NCBI GenBank assembly: GCA_001939145.1 | Contig: LSRX01000055.1 | Coordinates: 900,339-964,338, forward strand | Reading direction: 5' to 3' | DNA: 64,000 nucleotides | DNA from: Symbiodinium microadriaticum | Lineage: Eukaryota > Sar > Dinophyceae > Suessiales > Symbiodiniaceae | Shown here: one piece after another, positions 1-12,693 of the stretch | How the letters are laid out: each line of letters begins with the position of its first letter | Numbering within the stretch: the stretch's first letter is position 1 | The notes under the pieces: generated by a model | Seen by the model: only the letters and a program-made list of their open reading frames with translations | Database searches by the model: none | Told to the model about the DNA's origin: nothing | Position numbers and translations under genes: made by a program

Positions 1-2485
1 TTCAGGTGTTGGGAGTGTCTGCCCCTTCTCTTCGAGTCCCACTCCGTAGGCCTTGATGCCACCGTAGGACTTGAAGTTCTCTAAGACCTGAAAGTTTAGG
101 TATGTTGGGTTTGGGACTAGGGTCTAGGATTGGGGCTTGGGGGTTTTAGGTCTTTAGGGCTTGTAAGTTGCATGTCGTGATCCAGCGACTACCTTTGCAC
201 ACTTCTCTGCCGATTGCTGTGATGAAATATGCTTCGGTCCAGTCGTCTGGGCCGTATTGTCAGAAGAATGATTCGCATGGAGAATGACAGATACTCAGAG
301 GTCGCTGGAGTCTCATTGTCTACTTTGCACTCCTTTTGCTACCGGCTCGGGTCATTGAAATCCTCTTCTTCGGAATCTGGGCTAGTGATTGTCACAACAT
401 CCTGCCCGTGATCTAGGCTCGAGGTGGGCAGTCTGACACTTCACTTCAACCTTCATACCCGAAGCCCTATACTATACACAGTACCCTAAACCCACAACGG
501 CCTAGCTTCATCAGCAGCCAAGAGGCGATCTTCTGAATCATGAGACGGGGCTTTCGAGCCTTCTCCTCCTCCTCCTCCTGGATGGGTTGATGGCTCAGGG
601 GTTGGCCGTTTGAATGAGTTTAGACTGCTGCTGCGATTTTCGAAAAGGCATCCTGGATCGCAAGTTTCGAACACCGAGACATCAAACAAGACCTTGAAGG
701 CCCAACTTTGAGACAAGAAGCCTCCAGACCCTCTGAAATCCATGCAACAAACTTTTCTTTCGCTACAGGAAGCCTCCTGTCACAAACTTTACCTGCACAA
801 GACACCCCCTTAAAAGTCTAACCTTACTAACCCCTCAACCTTGAATTATAGGGTTAGCTAAGCCGTCGTGAAACTGTGCTGAATCCACTAACTCTATACA
901 AGAAGAACGTCCAAGCCCCCAGAGCCTTTGCGGCAGCCTCTGCGGCAGGCGCTTCTGCCTCTGGAGCCTCTGCCGGCTGCGCAGCTTCCGCTTGTGCTTC
1001 CTGGTGCGTGCGGGAGAGAGAGAGAGAGAGAGAGAGTGTGAGAAAAAAAGAGAGGAAACCCTAGAACCCTAAGAGCCACGACACAAACTACAATCCAGGT
1101 TTAGGGGCTACCGATTAATTAGCGGTAGCAAGGCCTCTACAAGCATGCTAAACCGCAACTCCTATTCTAAAACCGTTCTACTGCCTAAACCCCAAAAACC
1201 TGAATGCCACAGCGTGCAAGCCCCAAACCTCTGATAGCTTATGGTGACTCCTGCCGAGCTTTCATCCACACCAGGACCCTCCAAGACGCTCTCATAAAGC
1301 CCGTGTGGTCTTTCATACTACGCATTTAGGGTATAAGGGTACTTGGACGGGTCTAGGTAGACAGCGGTCGAGCACAGTCAAAGCCTAGGAGTTTTTGAGC
1401 CGCTCATCCTTTCGATTCATACCGCTGGAACTTATAGGGCCGATACGGTGGAAGGTTTGGGGTTTGCGGTTTTGGATACTGTTTAGGGTTTAGGTATTTA
1501 GGGTTTAGATTATTGGGCTGAGGGTTGACAATAGGGTTCTAGAGAGGCCCAAGCCTTACAAGTACCAGAAACAAAGGAGACGAAAAGTAGGACCGTGTGG
1601 GACCCCTCAGTGTGCAGATGATTGCAAAGGAACATGGCTGAGACACATCTTTAGGGCTTAGGGTTTACCTGTAACCGAAAAGACCTACTTTTATAGGGAA
1701 CTAGATATAGAAACCAAAATAAGGAACCCTAAAATGGTAGGTTTTTCCGGCTACAGGTAGGGGTTTAGGGATGCATGTTTGTCAGCATTCGAGGCTGGCC
1801 TCAAGCACCGGATCGTCCGCAGCTTCGTCCGCCTCTTCCTCTTCACCTTCTCCCTCGCTTGGGTTTTTGTTGGTTCGAAGGCTTGCAGGGTTGATGATCT
1901 ACGGCTTGACGGTTTAACCATGAAGAGCTTTCGGAGTAGAGGTTGAGGGCTTTCAGGTTTCATTTGGGCTGAACAAGGTTTATAGGGTTTAGGGCGGCTG
2001 AGGCTTGCTGTCTGGCGCTGTTTTGGCTTCCGGGATCGGGAAGTCGACACCATCGCCATCGAGAGCATCTTCGAGGTAAAGAATACGCTCACAATGATGC
2101 CGGCACCGGTGGAGATAGTGCTGGTGATGGCGAAGGCGGTGGTACGGATTGCATGCTGGCGCTGGTGCTGGTGGCAGTGGTGCCTGTGGCTGTGCTGGCG
2201 CTCCGGGCATGCTGGTAGTGCTAGTGCTGCTGGTAGCCTTTGTCGTTGACTCTCTTGTGAAAGTGTTTTCGTTGCTGGGTCATGTGTACCCCGTGAAGAA
2301 GGGGATGCCCGCGTCTTCATCTCAGCTCCCGGAGCTCTACAGGCACGGTAGGGTTTGGGTTTTCGGACAAGCCACGCAGCTCCAAATCTGAAACCAACAT
2401 CTCCAGCATGCAAAACTTTCGGATGACTTAAAAGCCGGCTGCGAACGAGAGAAGAGTGAATATACAGGGGCCGAAATAGTTGGAA
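1..2485. repeat. Telomere-like interspersed repeat region, no convincing gene
   Basis: Background of degenerate TTTAGGG/CCCTAAA heptamers (for example around 100-170, 1440-1530, 1650-1665 and 1970-1995) mixed with unique sequence. A pure (GA)n tract lies at 1012-1036. A GC-rich stretch around 2130-2260 has repeated CTGGCGCTGGTGCTGG-type triplets. Open frames here are short, overlap on both strands and show no recognisable domain, so none is called. Confidence 0.7.
1667..1758. mobile_element. Short terminal-inverted-repeat hairpin element
   Basis: The left arm ACCTGTAACCGAAAAGACCT is mirrored by a right arm ending in TTTTTCCGGCTACAGGT. The two ~30-bp arms pair almost fully and leave a ~30-bp centre. 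No coding capacity. Foldback or MITE-like; the superfamily is unknown. Confidence 0.65.
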
Positions 2486-2519
<34 letters not shown>

Positions 2520-2537
2520 TTTTGGGGGGGGGGGGGT
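2486..2537. repeat. (TA)n - poly(T) - poly(G) simple repeat
   Basis: An uninterrupted TA run is followed by about 14 T and then about 13 G. Simple-sequence DNA; open frames crossing it are not genes. Confidence 0.95.
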
Positions 2538-2817
2538 AGATGATGGCATATGTTTGCTAACTACTAGTACAGGGAATGTGGGAGGATATTCTTACCACTG
2601 GTTCCGACCCCGGACAAAAACACCAGCAGCGCTTCTGAAACGGTGGAGGACCTCGCCAGCTTCTGCTTCTTCAGCTTCGGCCTGACACTTCAGCCAAACA
2701 CCACAGGCGCCTTTAATCATTAGCATAGGGGTAGGAGCATTTCATCGCAGATTGTATAGGGACGATAGAGAGAATAATGCTGAAGGATTTTGTTATTTTC
2801 GACATGTCAACATGCAC

Positions 2818-2970
2818 ATGGTGTGTGTGTGTGTGTGCGTATATATATATATATATACACATACACACACATACACATACACACACATACATACATACAT
2901 ACATACATAATTACATACATAATTACATACATAATTACATACATAATTACATACATAATTACATACATAC

Positions 2971-3001
<31 letters not shown>
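2818..3001. repeat. Compound microsatellite (GT)n(AT)n(AC)n(ATAC)n with ATACATAATTAC units
   Basis: GT, AT and CA dinucleotide runs lead into tetranucleotide ATAC repeats. Inside these, a 12-bp variant unit (ATACATAATTAC) is tandemly repeated five times. Several long open frames (YVCM- and HTYI-type translations) are products of the repeat only. Confidence 0.95.
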
Positions 3002-3710
3002 GAATATCATGTTAATGTGTACATAGCCTGATATTATGGAACGCTGTATTTTAACATTATCTTGGCATGGGCTTGGTAGGCTCAGATTTCGTGCGTTGTT
3101 GCGGCATGGAGTCAGGGTCTGTGGCATTTGGGTGGAAAAATCGGTGTTTCTGGAGGGCTTTGGTGGCAAGAGCAACTCTAAGCTATAGCCCATTTCCTAA
3201 AGCCCTAAAGCCCCCCCCCCCTCCCCCTACATGAACCTGGGAACCCCATTACACATCGCAACGACCCTTGTCCTAAAACCGACACTCGTAAGAACGTAAA
3301 CTATTGAAGGCAGCGGCAGGGGTCCTCTGACCTGATCCAACCAGACTGGCTTAGGCTTTCATGGGTATCTATGAAGCCTTGGAAGGTAGTTATCGGCTTT
3401 GTGGGATTTAGAACTTGTGGTTTCCTGGAAAACCCTAAAACCCTAAAACCCCAAAACCCTAAAACCCCTAAAGGCTCTAAAGCCCTACCACCCCAAAGCC
3501 CACCTCGACTTCTTCGGCTTCAGCCTCTTCTGCTTCAGCCTCCTCCTGCGCCTCCGACTCTGAGGCTGGGAATCTGTCATGTCTGGGGGGCCTTTAAGGT
3601 TTAGGGTTGTGGGCTCCTTTGGGTTTAGGGCTTCGGGTTGTGGGCTCCTTTGGGTTTAGGGTTTAGGGTTTAGGGTTGTGGGTTTAATGTAAGGGGCCTT
3701 TACCCATAGG

Positions 3711-3784
3711 ACGCTAAGTAGTTCCTTTTGGGGATTACCTTGTAGGGTTTTGAATATGAACCCTGAAAAACAACTATGGGTAGG
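3711..3784. mobile_element. Family J foldback element (short copy)
   Basis: Begins TACCCATAGGACGCTAAGTAG and ends ACAACTATGGGTA, so the ends are inverted. Its interior (CTAAGTAGTTCCTTTT, GGGATTACCTTGTAGG) reappears in inverse orientation in the element at 33381-33466. Confidence 0.5.
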
Positions 3785-4051
3785 GTTTAGGGTTGTGTGG
3801 TCTCCTTTATAGGTATATATAATTACAATATTGGCATAACTATTTCGGCTTCTATAATCTAGTCTGAGGGAGTTGGGTTTAGGGCCATTCTGAAGTTTAT
3901 GGCTTTACGGCTCATCAGGCTTACATTTTTTGGGGCTTCGGGCTCATAAGGCTTATAAGTAGTAGCTTAGGGTTTAAGGTATTATAGGGTTTATAAAATG
4001 TCTATATAGTGTGAAGGCGTAGGGTTTATAGGACTTACCTTAACCTGCCAA

Positions 4052-4135
4052 AAGAGCACTTTTTTGCAGGTTCTGATTATAAACCCTCACATGGGATTTT
4101 AGGGACCCTACAAAAAAGTAGGCTCTGGTGGGAAA
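4052..4135. mobile_element. Short inverted-repeat hairpin element
   Basis: The left arm CTGCCAAAAGAGCACTTTTT pairs imperfectly with the right arm, which contains AAAAAAGTAGGCTCTGGTGG. The loop is telomere-like and AT-rich. Non-coding. Confidence 0.5.
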
Positions 4136-4312
4136 AGGTAGAGTTTTGAGTCGTATAGGGTTTAGGGTATTATAAGGTCCATTATAAAATGCTTATACTA
4201 TATAGTATTAAGGCTTAGGGTCTATAGGACTTAGAGTTTTGGGTCGGGGCCCCTTCGCATTCGGGTCAGTTAGAGGGGATGACGATGGACTTTCTGGCCC
4301 CGGGGCCTTGCG

Positions 4313-4580
4313 GTTGATGGTATAAGGCCTGCATTACCCATAATAAGGAATATACCATAATTCCCATAGTTTAGGGTTAAGGGTTTAGGGTGCATTACCC
4401 ATAATGAGGAAAAAACCATAATTCCCATAGTTTAGGGTTTAGGGTTTAGGGTGCATTACCCATAATGAGGAATATACCATAATTCCCATAGTTTAGGGTT
4501 TGCATTACCCATAATGAGGAATATACCATAATTCCCATAGTTTAGGGTCCTTAAGGTAATGCAGGATTTATATCATCAAC
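4313..4580. mobile_element. Family B MITE-like element with internally amplified core
   Basis: Outer arms are GTTGATGGTATAAGGCCTGC on the left and GCAGGATTTATATCATCAAC on the right. The interior carries about four direct copies of a 55-70 bp unit (GCATTACCCATAATGAGGAA, then CCATAATTCCCATAGTTTAG), separated by TTTAGGG heptamers. Single-core relatives lie at 17150-17288, 22574-22660 and 24589-24685. Confidence 0.75.
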
Positions 4581-4759
4581 AGTAGTGCCATGTAGAAGCG
4601 GTCAAGTCGGCAGGATGCGTGGGCTGGGTAGGGTTTAGGGCTTAGGGCTTGGATGGTTTAGGGTATAGGGTACGGGCTTAATTGCGGTTTAGGGTTTAGG
4701 CTTAGGATTTCATGATTTGGGGTTTAGGTTTAGGTTTTGGGTTTAGGTTTGGAGTTTAG

Positions 4760-4960
4760 GGGTGCTATAAATCGGTTCTGGGATTGCTGTCAACTGTTCG
4801 AGGAACGGATCAGATTCAAAACGACAGCCCGTTCTGCAGTTCACAACAATGCGACCAGATATTGGCAATGGGAGTACGCTGAAACGTTGGAGGGATCGAA
4901 GTCGATCTTCAAAAAGGAATATTTCTACATGCCACGAGCCACTGAAAAACAACCAGTAAA
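4760..4960 (+). CDS. Candidate internal exon of an unidentified gene
   Basis: One frame stays open through about 66 codons with a varied, protein-like composition (rich in W, F, Y, R and E; for example FWDCCQLFEERIRF and NNATRYWQWEYAETLE). It ends exactly at a consensus 5' splice site, AAA|GTAAGTAA, at 4961. The upstream border would be TTTAG|GG, made by a telomere-like heptamer. I recognise no domain. The opposite strand is also open here, so coding status rests on the donor site and composition. Confidence 0.4.
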
Positions 4961-7900
4961 GTAAGTAATTCCCAAACCGAAGTCCTAAACCTATCTTTGA
5001 ACTCACAGAGCTCTACAACTAAAGAACAAACCAAGTCGACTTTCTGACCTCAACAGCTTCGACTCCTAGGGTTTGAGGAGCATCTTGACCAGTTTTTCGG
5101 TTTAGGATTTAGGGATGCTCAGGGGTGCTGCATTATAGGGTTTAGGGTCTAGGGCTTCAGGTTTAGGTCTTCGGTTTAGGGTTTAGGGTGCTGTCTAGGG
5201 TTTAGGGTTTAGGGTTTAGGGCTTAAGGTTTAGGTCGTCGGTTTAGGGTTTTGGGCGCTTTGGGGGGGTTTAGGGTTTAGGCCTTAAGGTTTTGGGTGTA
5301 GGGCTCTGTCATGGGGCTTGTCTCTGGAACGATGGTATCTGCATGTAACTGCAGTAGTTGCGATGTTTCTGCTACGCGCACTTCAACCAACACCTTTGTT
5401 CCAGGATTGCCAAGGCTTCTGTATTGGATGATCTGCGGCACTATGGTCACTAGAGGCATTATTTAGACACTCTTCTCTGCAACAATGAAGGGTTAGCGCA
5501 AGATGCTAAGTATTGCCCTGAAAGAAGGACAGGTCATTCACTCAACGGTCTACATAGACCTAAACCCCTGAACCCTAACCCCTCATCTAATACCCAAGGG
5601 CCAAATCCGAAACCCTGAAGCCCTAAACCTGCAAGACTAAACCTGCTCAACTGACCGCTGATTGCCCTGATTCCTTTGCCATTCGGTCCTTTGTCTTGCG
5701 ACGCTTCGCCTTGAGACAATGTACTGTTGGAATCCAAGGCACGAGCCGTGGGTCTAAACATTATTTAGGGTTGAGGGTTACGGTTTACTGGCTTGAAAGG
5801 GTTTACGACTTTCGGCTTTTCGCTCTTTCAGTCGTCTGCCTTGTGTGTTGCCCGGGTTTGTGGTTTCGAATGCAATAAGTCTCATCCGGAACAATGCGGG
5901 CCAGTGGGCTTTTGAAAAAGCAAGCAACGTACGACTTCAACCTTTCGTATGCTTCTGGAACGTAGGATCTCTTTTCGGGTTCTACGGTGCCAGTGACGTA
6001 CTCTTCAGAGGGCCCCCAAAACAGGACCCTGATCTTCAGAAATACACGTAGTTACATCACTTCATATCAACGGCTGCAGTACTGATTCACATTCGCACGC
6101 ACAACTGTAGCGACATCGACAGCAAGACCTCACGAAATGTAGGTACCGCACTCATGGGCCCTCACAAGTAGGGTCGACATGTGGGTCCCCTAGAGTCTGA
6201 AATCCCGATCTAGCTCACAAAACATGAAAAACTTCGCTTCATAGATGGTGCGAGTCGCAGAATCGGTGTCGTCTGCAGTCCTCTTGTTGTTCTTTCGAGG
6301 AGCCATGACCTTCAGGGCTTACAGGGCGTACTTGGAGGGTCGTGGGATTCAGTGATCTCTATGCCCCGCAGAAAGTAAGCAAACATTAATGGCAGATTTT
6401 GGAGATCCGTAGCAAAGAAACCATAGACCACAACAGGGAGCACACCCCAAAAATCATGCCTAAGGCTGTTCAGGAGGCTATAGGTAAGCAGATTCTGAGC
6501 AGGGTGCGCAGCTTCCTGGTTTAAGTGTCTAGGGTTTTGGGCTAAGTATGACTAGGACCAGGATATCCCCAATTAAGATCAATAGAAAATCAACCACTAT
6601 ACCTACTTTAAATCTCCCTCAAAATGGTGTGCGAGATCCCTAAGCACACCGGGGTGCCAATTCTCCAACCATCATATAATATAGGGAAGCCCCCTAAGTC
6701 CGAAACCATAGCATAGCGCTTGGCGTCGTGTTTTGAAGAAGCCCAGCTGCCCGTGCAATACTACGAGTCAGAACCTGTGGCTTCTGTCAGTATAGGAACC
6801 TCCGAGAAAACTCTCACTGCCAAGCCCGAGTATCACAATAATCCCATGAGTTTTCGAAAACCACCTGCAAACACTAGGAAGCCAATGAAAGGATGACGGA
6901 AACCGTCCTACTTCGACGACACCTGCCTTCAGGCCGTGTCCTCATACCTATATGCCCAAGCACTCCGTTTGGAAAGCCCGAGACCCCAAACCCTGAACCT
7001 AGTTCATCTCACCAGTCCACTCCCTAAACCTCGGCAAACAAAGACCAACAATGTTGGAACTCCTTTGGGTTTTCACAACCACAAAAAAAGAAATCAAGAA
7101 GAACTCAACAACAAACCCTTATATACCCCAATTCCAAAACCCTGTTAAGGGACCCCCTACCAACGTAGCTTTGGCAACGAGGTCTCTTGAGGTCAAGGCT
7201 TCGAACTTACGGCTTAGGTGACTTTTCTCTACCTGAGGTTGGGTCAAGGGTTTAGGCTTTAGGATTTGGATGTATTAAGCTTTAAGGTAGTGCCTGCAGG
7301 TTTGAGAGTTTAAGGTCTATAGGGCTTCGGGCGTGTAGTCCTACACAGGTGTTTGGGCTTAGATCTAAGGGGTTACAGAGATGGACTGCACCCACGCTAG
7401 GTCCTACCAGGTTGAAGTCTTGTGTAAGGACCCGAAACCCCAAAACACCAAGCGGTCGGCATCCATGTCTACACTATGTATCTGCACATGTGGAGAGGGA
7501 GAGGGAGAGGGCGAGGGAGAGAGAGAGGAGCGGAGAGAGGCAACCAGGCAGACAAACAGACATACCTAAACGCACGCATTGTGAAGCCTGAAACCCAGGG
7601 TCAAAGACCATGACTTCAGAACTCTGAGCATCCGGCAACTAGCAAGGGGACGTCTTCCCAAGAAATCCCGTCACCCGTAGGCCGCAACGGCTGAGAGATC
7701 GTCGACTGTGGTTTTGCTGAAACGGATCGGTCCGCGGATATTTCAGAATTTCAACAACGAAGAAGAAGGAGTTACCCAGAGAGCCCAATACCCATGAAAT
7801 TAGAAAAATACCCCAAAATATGAGGAGCTTAACATTCTTGTTCAAGGTATGGTCTTTCATTGCGCTCTATGTGAAGACTGAGGGTAGGGGGCCGAGTATG

Positions 7901-8747
7901 CTTAGCACAAGATTTTGCGGTCTGTTAGAGTACGGTTGTGTAGGGAGTATATATAAAGGGAAAACATGGACTAATTGCGGACGATACAAATGTAGCATTG
8001 TAGACTAATCCCTTATTTTTTTAGGTTGAAGGTTTGGACAAAACTGTCCCCGTCACAACTCAGGCTGCAGGAGTTTAGGGGTTTACCGACTATTTCTCTA
8101 ATCATACGGGGACACCCTGTGTGCATCTTCCTGACAGAGGGGGTCTGCGGCCTTTAGGGATCAGGATGGATTAGCGTTTGAGGATTACTAGGTCTTTTAA
8201 ACACCATGCCGTAAGCTTTGATCCCGTAGCATGTGGTGATCTTTATCTTAGATTCGTCATCCGGCGGGATGACCTTGGTTTGCTTGGACGATCAGGGGAC
8301 TTAAACATTCGACTACACCTGCAGTTACCCCAAGAAGGGTACTCAGCCGCTGCTATGACCTACTTCCCTAAGGTTCATGTGTCCATATAATTACTATAAC
8401 CCAAAACCCTGAAACGATACACTTCGACCCCAAAGCACCCATAGTTGGAACCTTTCTCACTCCTAAGTCTGCCTATAGTATGCCGGTGCAGATGGACCAT
8501 GAGAGAGACCCTACACCCCCCATAGTACGCTGATAGAACCCTCGAAGTGAACCCTTGTATGAAACATAATCCCCAAACAAACTCCAGAACCCTTACCCCA
8601 TGATGGACCCTTATCCTAACTCCACCGCTCCTTCGTGGCCCAACCGGCCCAACCCTCTTCCGAGAAAGTGAGGGGTCTCAAAAGACACGAGAGAGTACCC
8701 GAAGCCCCGAAGCAGTCAGAGCAAAGCCTCATCCGCAAAAAACAGGT
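4961..8747. repeat. Mixed region: telomere-like blocks then mostly unique sequence
   Basis: Dense TTTAGGG heptamers occupy 5090-5290, including four nearly perfect in a row at about 5193-5221, the cleanest array in the window. From 5300 to 8740 heptamers are sparser. A GA-rich simple repeat lies at 7491-7541, and half of a family E element starts near 7775 (ACCCAGAGAGCCCAATACCC). Short open frames occur on both strands, none with a supported identity. Confidence 0.6.
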
Positions 8748-8849
8748 GGGTAGTTCTCTAAATTAGGATCCCCTTTTAGGTCCCCAATATAGCACGGCAG
8801 CCTTATAACAAAGGACCCTCAAAAGGGACCGTATTTTAGAAAACTACCC
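8748..8849. mobile_element. Family I foldback element
   Basis: The left arm GGGTAGTTCTCTAAATTAGG continues to CCCCTTTT. The right arm AAAAGGGACCGTATTTTAGA ends AAACTACCC and is its inverse with few mismatches. A half copy with the same end motif lies at about 28430-28470. Non-coding. Confidence 0.65.
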
Positions 8850-9000
8850 AGGTACCCCATCTCCTCTCCTACACCACCAACTTGGCCCTGTATAGCGGGC
8901 CTCAAGAAGTCAGTACAATACCCGTAGAAAGGAACCTGAAGTTGGGTTCTTGTTAAGGGATTTAGGGCTTAGGGTTTAGGGTTTAGGGTTCTTGATAAGG

Positions 9001-9091
9001 GATTTGATTGAAGTTACCAGAATAGGGATCTATCGTAAATACGATGGCATGGTATCTACGACAGATCCCTATTGTGGTAACTTCAATAAAT
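9001..9091. mobile_element. Family F foldback element
   Basis: Arms of about 30 bp (GATTTGATTGAAGTTACCAG ... GGTAACTTCAATAAATC) enclose an inner pair AATAGGGATCT/AGATCCCTATT. An outer inverted pair (GGGTTCTTGTTAAGGG near 8943 and CTTAACAAGAACCC near 9166) surrounds it, suggesting insertion into an older hairpin. Confidence 0.65.
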
Positions 9092-12000
9092 CCATTGCTA
9101 TGGTTTCAGTATTGTGGGTAACTTAAAAGTCACCCCCTAAACCCTAAACAGTAAACCTTTTTAACTTAACAAGAACCCAGGAAAGTGCGCATCCCGCCGT
9201 GCAAGGTCGACCTCGGCCCGGGATGCGGTGCCTGGAGGTGACCCAGGACCTGCTTGAGAGTTTTAAATTAGGGTCCCTTTTAGGGTTTGGGGGTTTAGGG
9301 TTCCTTGTTATGGGTTCAAAAAAGCTGGGATGGGTTGGGTTTGAAAGTTAGTGGGTTTAGGGTTTTGGGGCGTGCTGTCGGGGCTTAGGGTTTAGGGATG
9401 TTTAGGGCTTAGGGATTAGGGATTCGGGTTTAGGGTTTAGGGTATTGGGTTTACCGGTTTACGGGTTTAGGGTTTCGGGGCTTAGGGGCTTAGGGGTTTA
9501 GGGTTTTAGGGTTTTAGGGTCTAGGGATTGAGCTCTAGGGGTCTAGTGGATTCCCGTCTCAAACCTTCTCTGATGACCCTTTTTCCAGACCACGTCTATA
9601 AGGGAGATGTACACGGGACCAGGCGGGACGACATGATGGGGCGGGGGGTAGTAGCAACGACCCTCGATGGGTCCTGACCCAGGACCTGGGAGACCGAAAC
9701 TTTGTGTTTATGGAATTTCCGATTTTCTTATCAGCGCTTGGGCGCAGACAGAACCGCGAAGCCTAAAACCCGGAACCCTAAACCCTGAACCCCTAAAGCC
9801 TAAACCCCTAAACCGTAAAACCGTGCTTATGTAAAGCCTAGCATCGAGCCTCCGAGCGCCAGATCTGCTCGGGAAGGAGCTGCTCGTCAGGAGATCGCCC
9901 CTTATTCAGGAGGACCTGAGGTCTTAAGCTTCCGAGTTTAGGGTTTAGGGTTTAGGGGCTGAGGAGGACCTGAGGTCGTCACGCTTCATGTTTAGGGTGT
10001 TAGAAAGTTTCGAGGCGGTGTTAGAAGGTTTCGGGGTTCAGGAGGACCCGAGGTCGCACGGTTTCGGGTTTGCAGGGTTTTAGAGGGTTTCGGGGTGTAG
10101 GAGGTCCTGAGGTCGCTTCCACGAGTTTGAGGGTTTGGAGGCGTAGAGGTTGGGGAGGACCTGAAGTTGTTTCCACGGTTTTTGGGTTCCGAGGGGTTCT
10201 GGACTTTTGGGGGATTTGGCTTTAGGGCATAAGGCCTAGGATTGGCTCTGGGGTTGCTGTGGGTTTGGGCCTGACGCTGTTCATGTTTATTCTCATCACT
10301 GTGTTGAAATCACAATAATTACTGTGCAAGCATGGCACCTGTGACAGATCAAACTCTTCGAAAATGGATCCCGAGGATTTAGGTTTAGGGTTTAGGGTTC
10401 AAGGGGTTGGGCGGTTTGGGGTTTAGGGTTTAAGGGTTTTTGGTTTGCGGTTTAGGGTTTAGGGTGTTGGTAGTTTGACCCTTCTCAGAGCAAGCGCGGC
10501 TATTCGCTCTTGCACTTCGCTGGAGGCCAAATCCCTGGCCCTGATCCTCTAGGTGGTGAGGCCCAAGCTCAAATTTCATGCCCGGTTTAGGGTTTAGGGC
10601 TTAGGGTTTAGGGCCCCGTCAGCTGAGCTTCATGCTTGAGCTAAGGGTTAGAGGCTCTTCCTTACATAATTTTGTCAGCTGGCAGCAATAACTGAAACTT
10701 ATGGGTTTAGGGGTTAGGGGTTCAGATAATGGCTCTTATGATTTAGGGTTGAGGGTCACATATATATATATATATATATATGTATGTATATATATATATA
10801 TATTGGTTCTTCTATAATGCCATGGACTGATGAAGAAAGCGAGCGGCACTGGTGCGGTAGGACTCGGCGCGATCGGTCCAATCCGAAAGGCGCTGGTTGT
10901 AGCAGTGCCTGCCCGAGTGACATAGGGGGCTTTAAACCTGGGTTTAGGGTATTGGGTTTAGGGGTTTAGGGTTTGGGGTTTCGGGGTTTAGAGTTTACGG
11001 TTTAGGGTTTAGGTGCTGCAGCACCTTCTTGTGTATCGAAAGACTATATAGGGACCAGGGAGTAGAGGGAGTTCTGGTTCCTACACCTCATGAAGCAAAG
11101 CAGGGTTCAGCGGCGCACGACGCGTAGATCGGCCCTGGGGCTGCGAGCTTACATTCTGAACTAAACCCAGCAGCCCAAGAAATCAGAACAGACCATGACC
11201 CTAAACCCTTCGATCCCTGAATCCCTAAACCCTATAAACGCCGATCCTTAAACCCTATACTCCCTAAACCGTACTCCCTAAGCCCCCAGATCCCTAAACC
11301 CCTAAAAACCCTAAAGCCCCCAACCCTGGAGCTGCTTGGGGTTTAGCGGTTCAGGGTTTAGGGGCTAGCACCCGCATTTTTTCACATCCCAACAGCCCCG
11401 ACGCCAACTACAGCTTACACTCTCAGCCCTACACCTCACCCCAAACCTTCAGCCCAAAGCCCTAAACGCTAAGCCAAACCCTCGTCAACCCTAAACCCGA
11501 AAGGTTCCAGTTTGCTTTGGAGGCTTGGTTGTTGGATTTCCACGCACCCTGCACACAAAAATGTAGATCATGCTTGCAGAGAGGAGTGTGCGCCTCGGGT
11601 GCAGGGTTGAAGGAAGTTGGGCCTGCAGCTAGCAATAGCAGTGTACAAAGGGGGATGTAAGAAAACTCATCGTACCTTACCTCAGGGCCGGAATGTATGA
11701 ACTGCAGAAGTACTCGGATGTATCTCGCAGCAGCTTTCTCGCCTCGAGATCTCGCTGAAAGCCTTCAGCTTCACCTCAGAGGGTCGGTTTGGGGTTTAAG
11801 GGTTCGTGGTTTAGGGTTTAGGGTTTAGAGTTTAGGGCATAGGGCGTTAGACCCGGGCCCCGCAAGGCCTGTACAAGAGGTGGTCGGCATTACTGGGTGT
11901 GAAGCTGTAATGGAAAAGTAGGTAAGACAGGGGCCTTAACAATTAGACGTGGGGGCATTCCTGTGCTTTGCTTCTTAGCATGGAACGGTATGGATAGCAT

Positions 12001-12374
12001 TGCTACGGAATCAGGCAGTGATTTTTAACATGCTTGAACTGCAATCTCCCTATACACTGCTCCGTGATCAGCACAGCAGATTATCGATCGACAATGCCAT
12101 CCCGGTTTGGGCTTTAGGGTCTGGAGTTTAGAGTCTTCAAGGTTTTATGGGTCACAAACCATGGATAAGTCTAGATGCGTGGCTGTACAATCTCGGATGT
12201 CCTCAAGCCGCTCGTAGAGCAGAGTCCGATGCCAATCCCAAACCGATGAAGAAAGGCCCTGTAGCTGGGGCTTATTACCTTTAGAAATTGAAAGGTTATA
12301 CCGTTTGTGGGTCATGAAAAATGAAACTCGTCTCAAACTACCCCCAGGGCCTGGGGCAAGCGTTGTATACACCA
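9092..12374. repeat. Dense telomere-like repeat region, no gene
   Basis: TTTAGGG-type heptamers dominate 9280-9540, 9930-10000, 10375-10460, 10580-10620, 10690-10760, 10935-11010 and 11790-11850. The complementary CCCTAAA orientation dominates 9770-9830 and 11200-11330. Orientation therefore switches several times. The rest is unique; no open frame has protein-like support. Confidence 0.75.
10758..10803. repeat. (AT)n microsatellite
   Basis: An alternating AT run interrupted once by GTATGT, within the telomere-like background. Confidence 0.95.
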
Positions 12375-12448
12375 TATCTTATCTCTCTACCTCCCTATCT
12401 ATTTATCTGTCTATCTATCTACCTATCTGCCTATCTGTCTATCTGTCC

Positions 12449-12479
<31 letters not shown>

Positions 12480-12658
12480 GTCCGTCTAGCTATCTATCTA
12501 ACATAATCTAATCTATCCTAACCTAACCTAACCTAATCTAAGCTAATCTAATCTAACCTATCTATCTATCTGCATATCTCTCACTCTATGCTATCTCTGT
12601 ATTTCTCTATCTGTCTACCTACCGCTCTTCTTCTTCCACACAGACGAAGGGCAAGCAA

Positions 12659-12693
<35 letters not shown>

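Larger units (their letters stand above)
3002..4312. repeat. Telomere-like repeat-rich spacer
   Basis: A CCCTAAAA block lies at about 3420-3480 and TTTAGGG blocks at about 3595-3690, 3780-3795 and 3960-4220. Two hairpin elements are annotated separately. The remainder is unique AT/GC-balanced sequence with no supported gene. Confidence 0.7.

Noticed and set aside
4313..4580. Regularly spaced direct repeats as a possible CRISPR array
   Set aside because: Repeats are part of a MITE core separated by telomere heptamers, spacers are not unique, and the genome is eukaryotic.
5190..5225. True telomere or chromosome end
   Set aside because: Only about four near-perfect heptamers, with unique sequence on both sides; no terminal array in the window.
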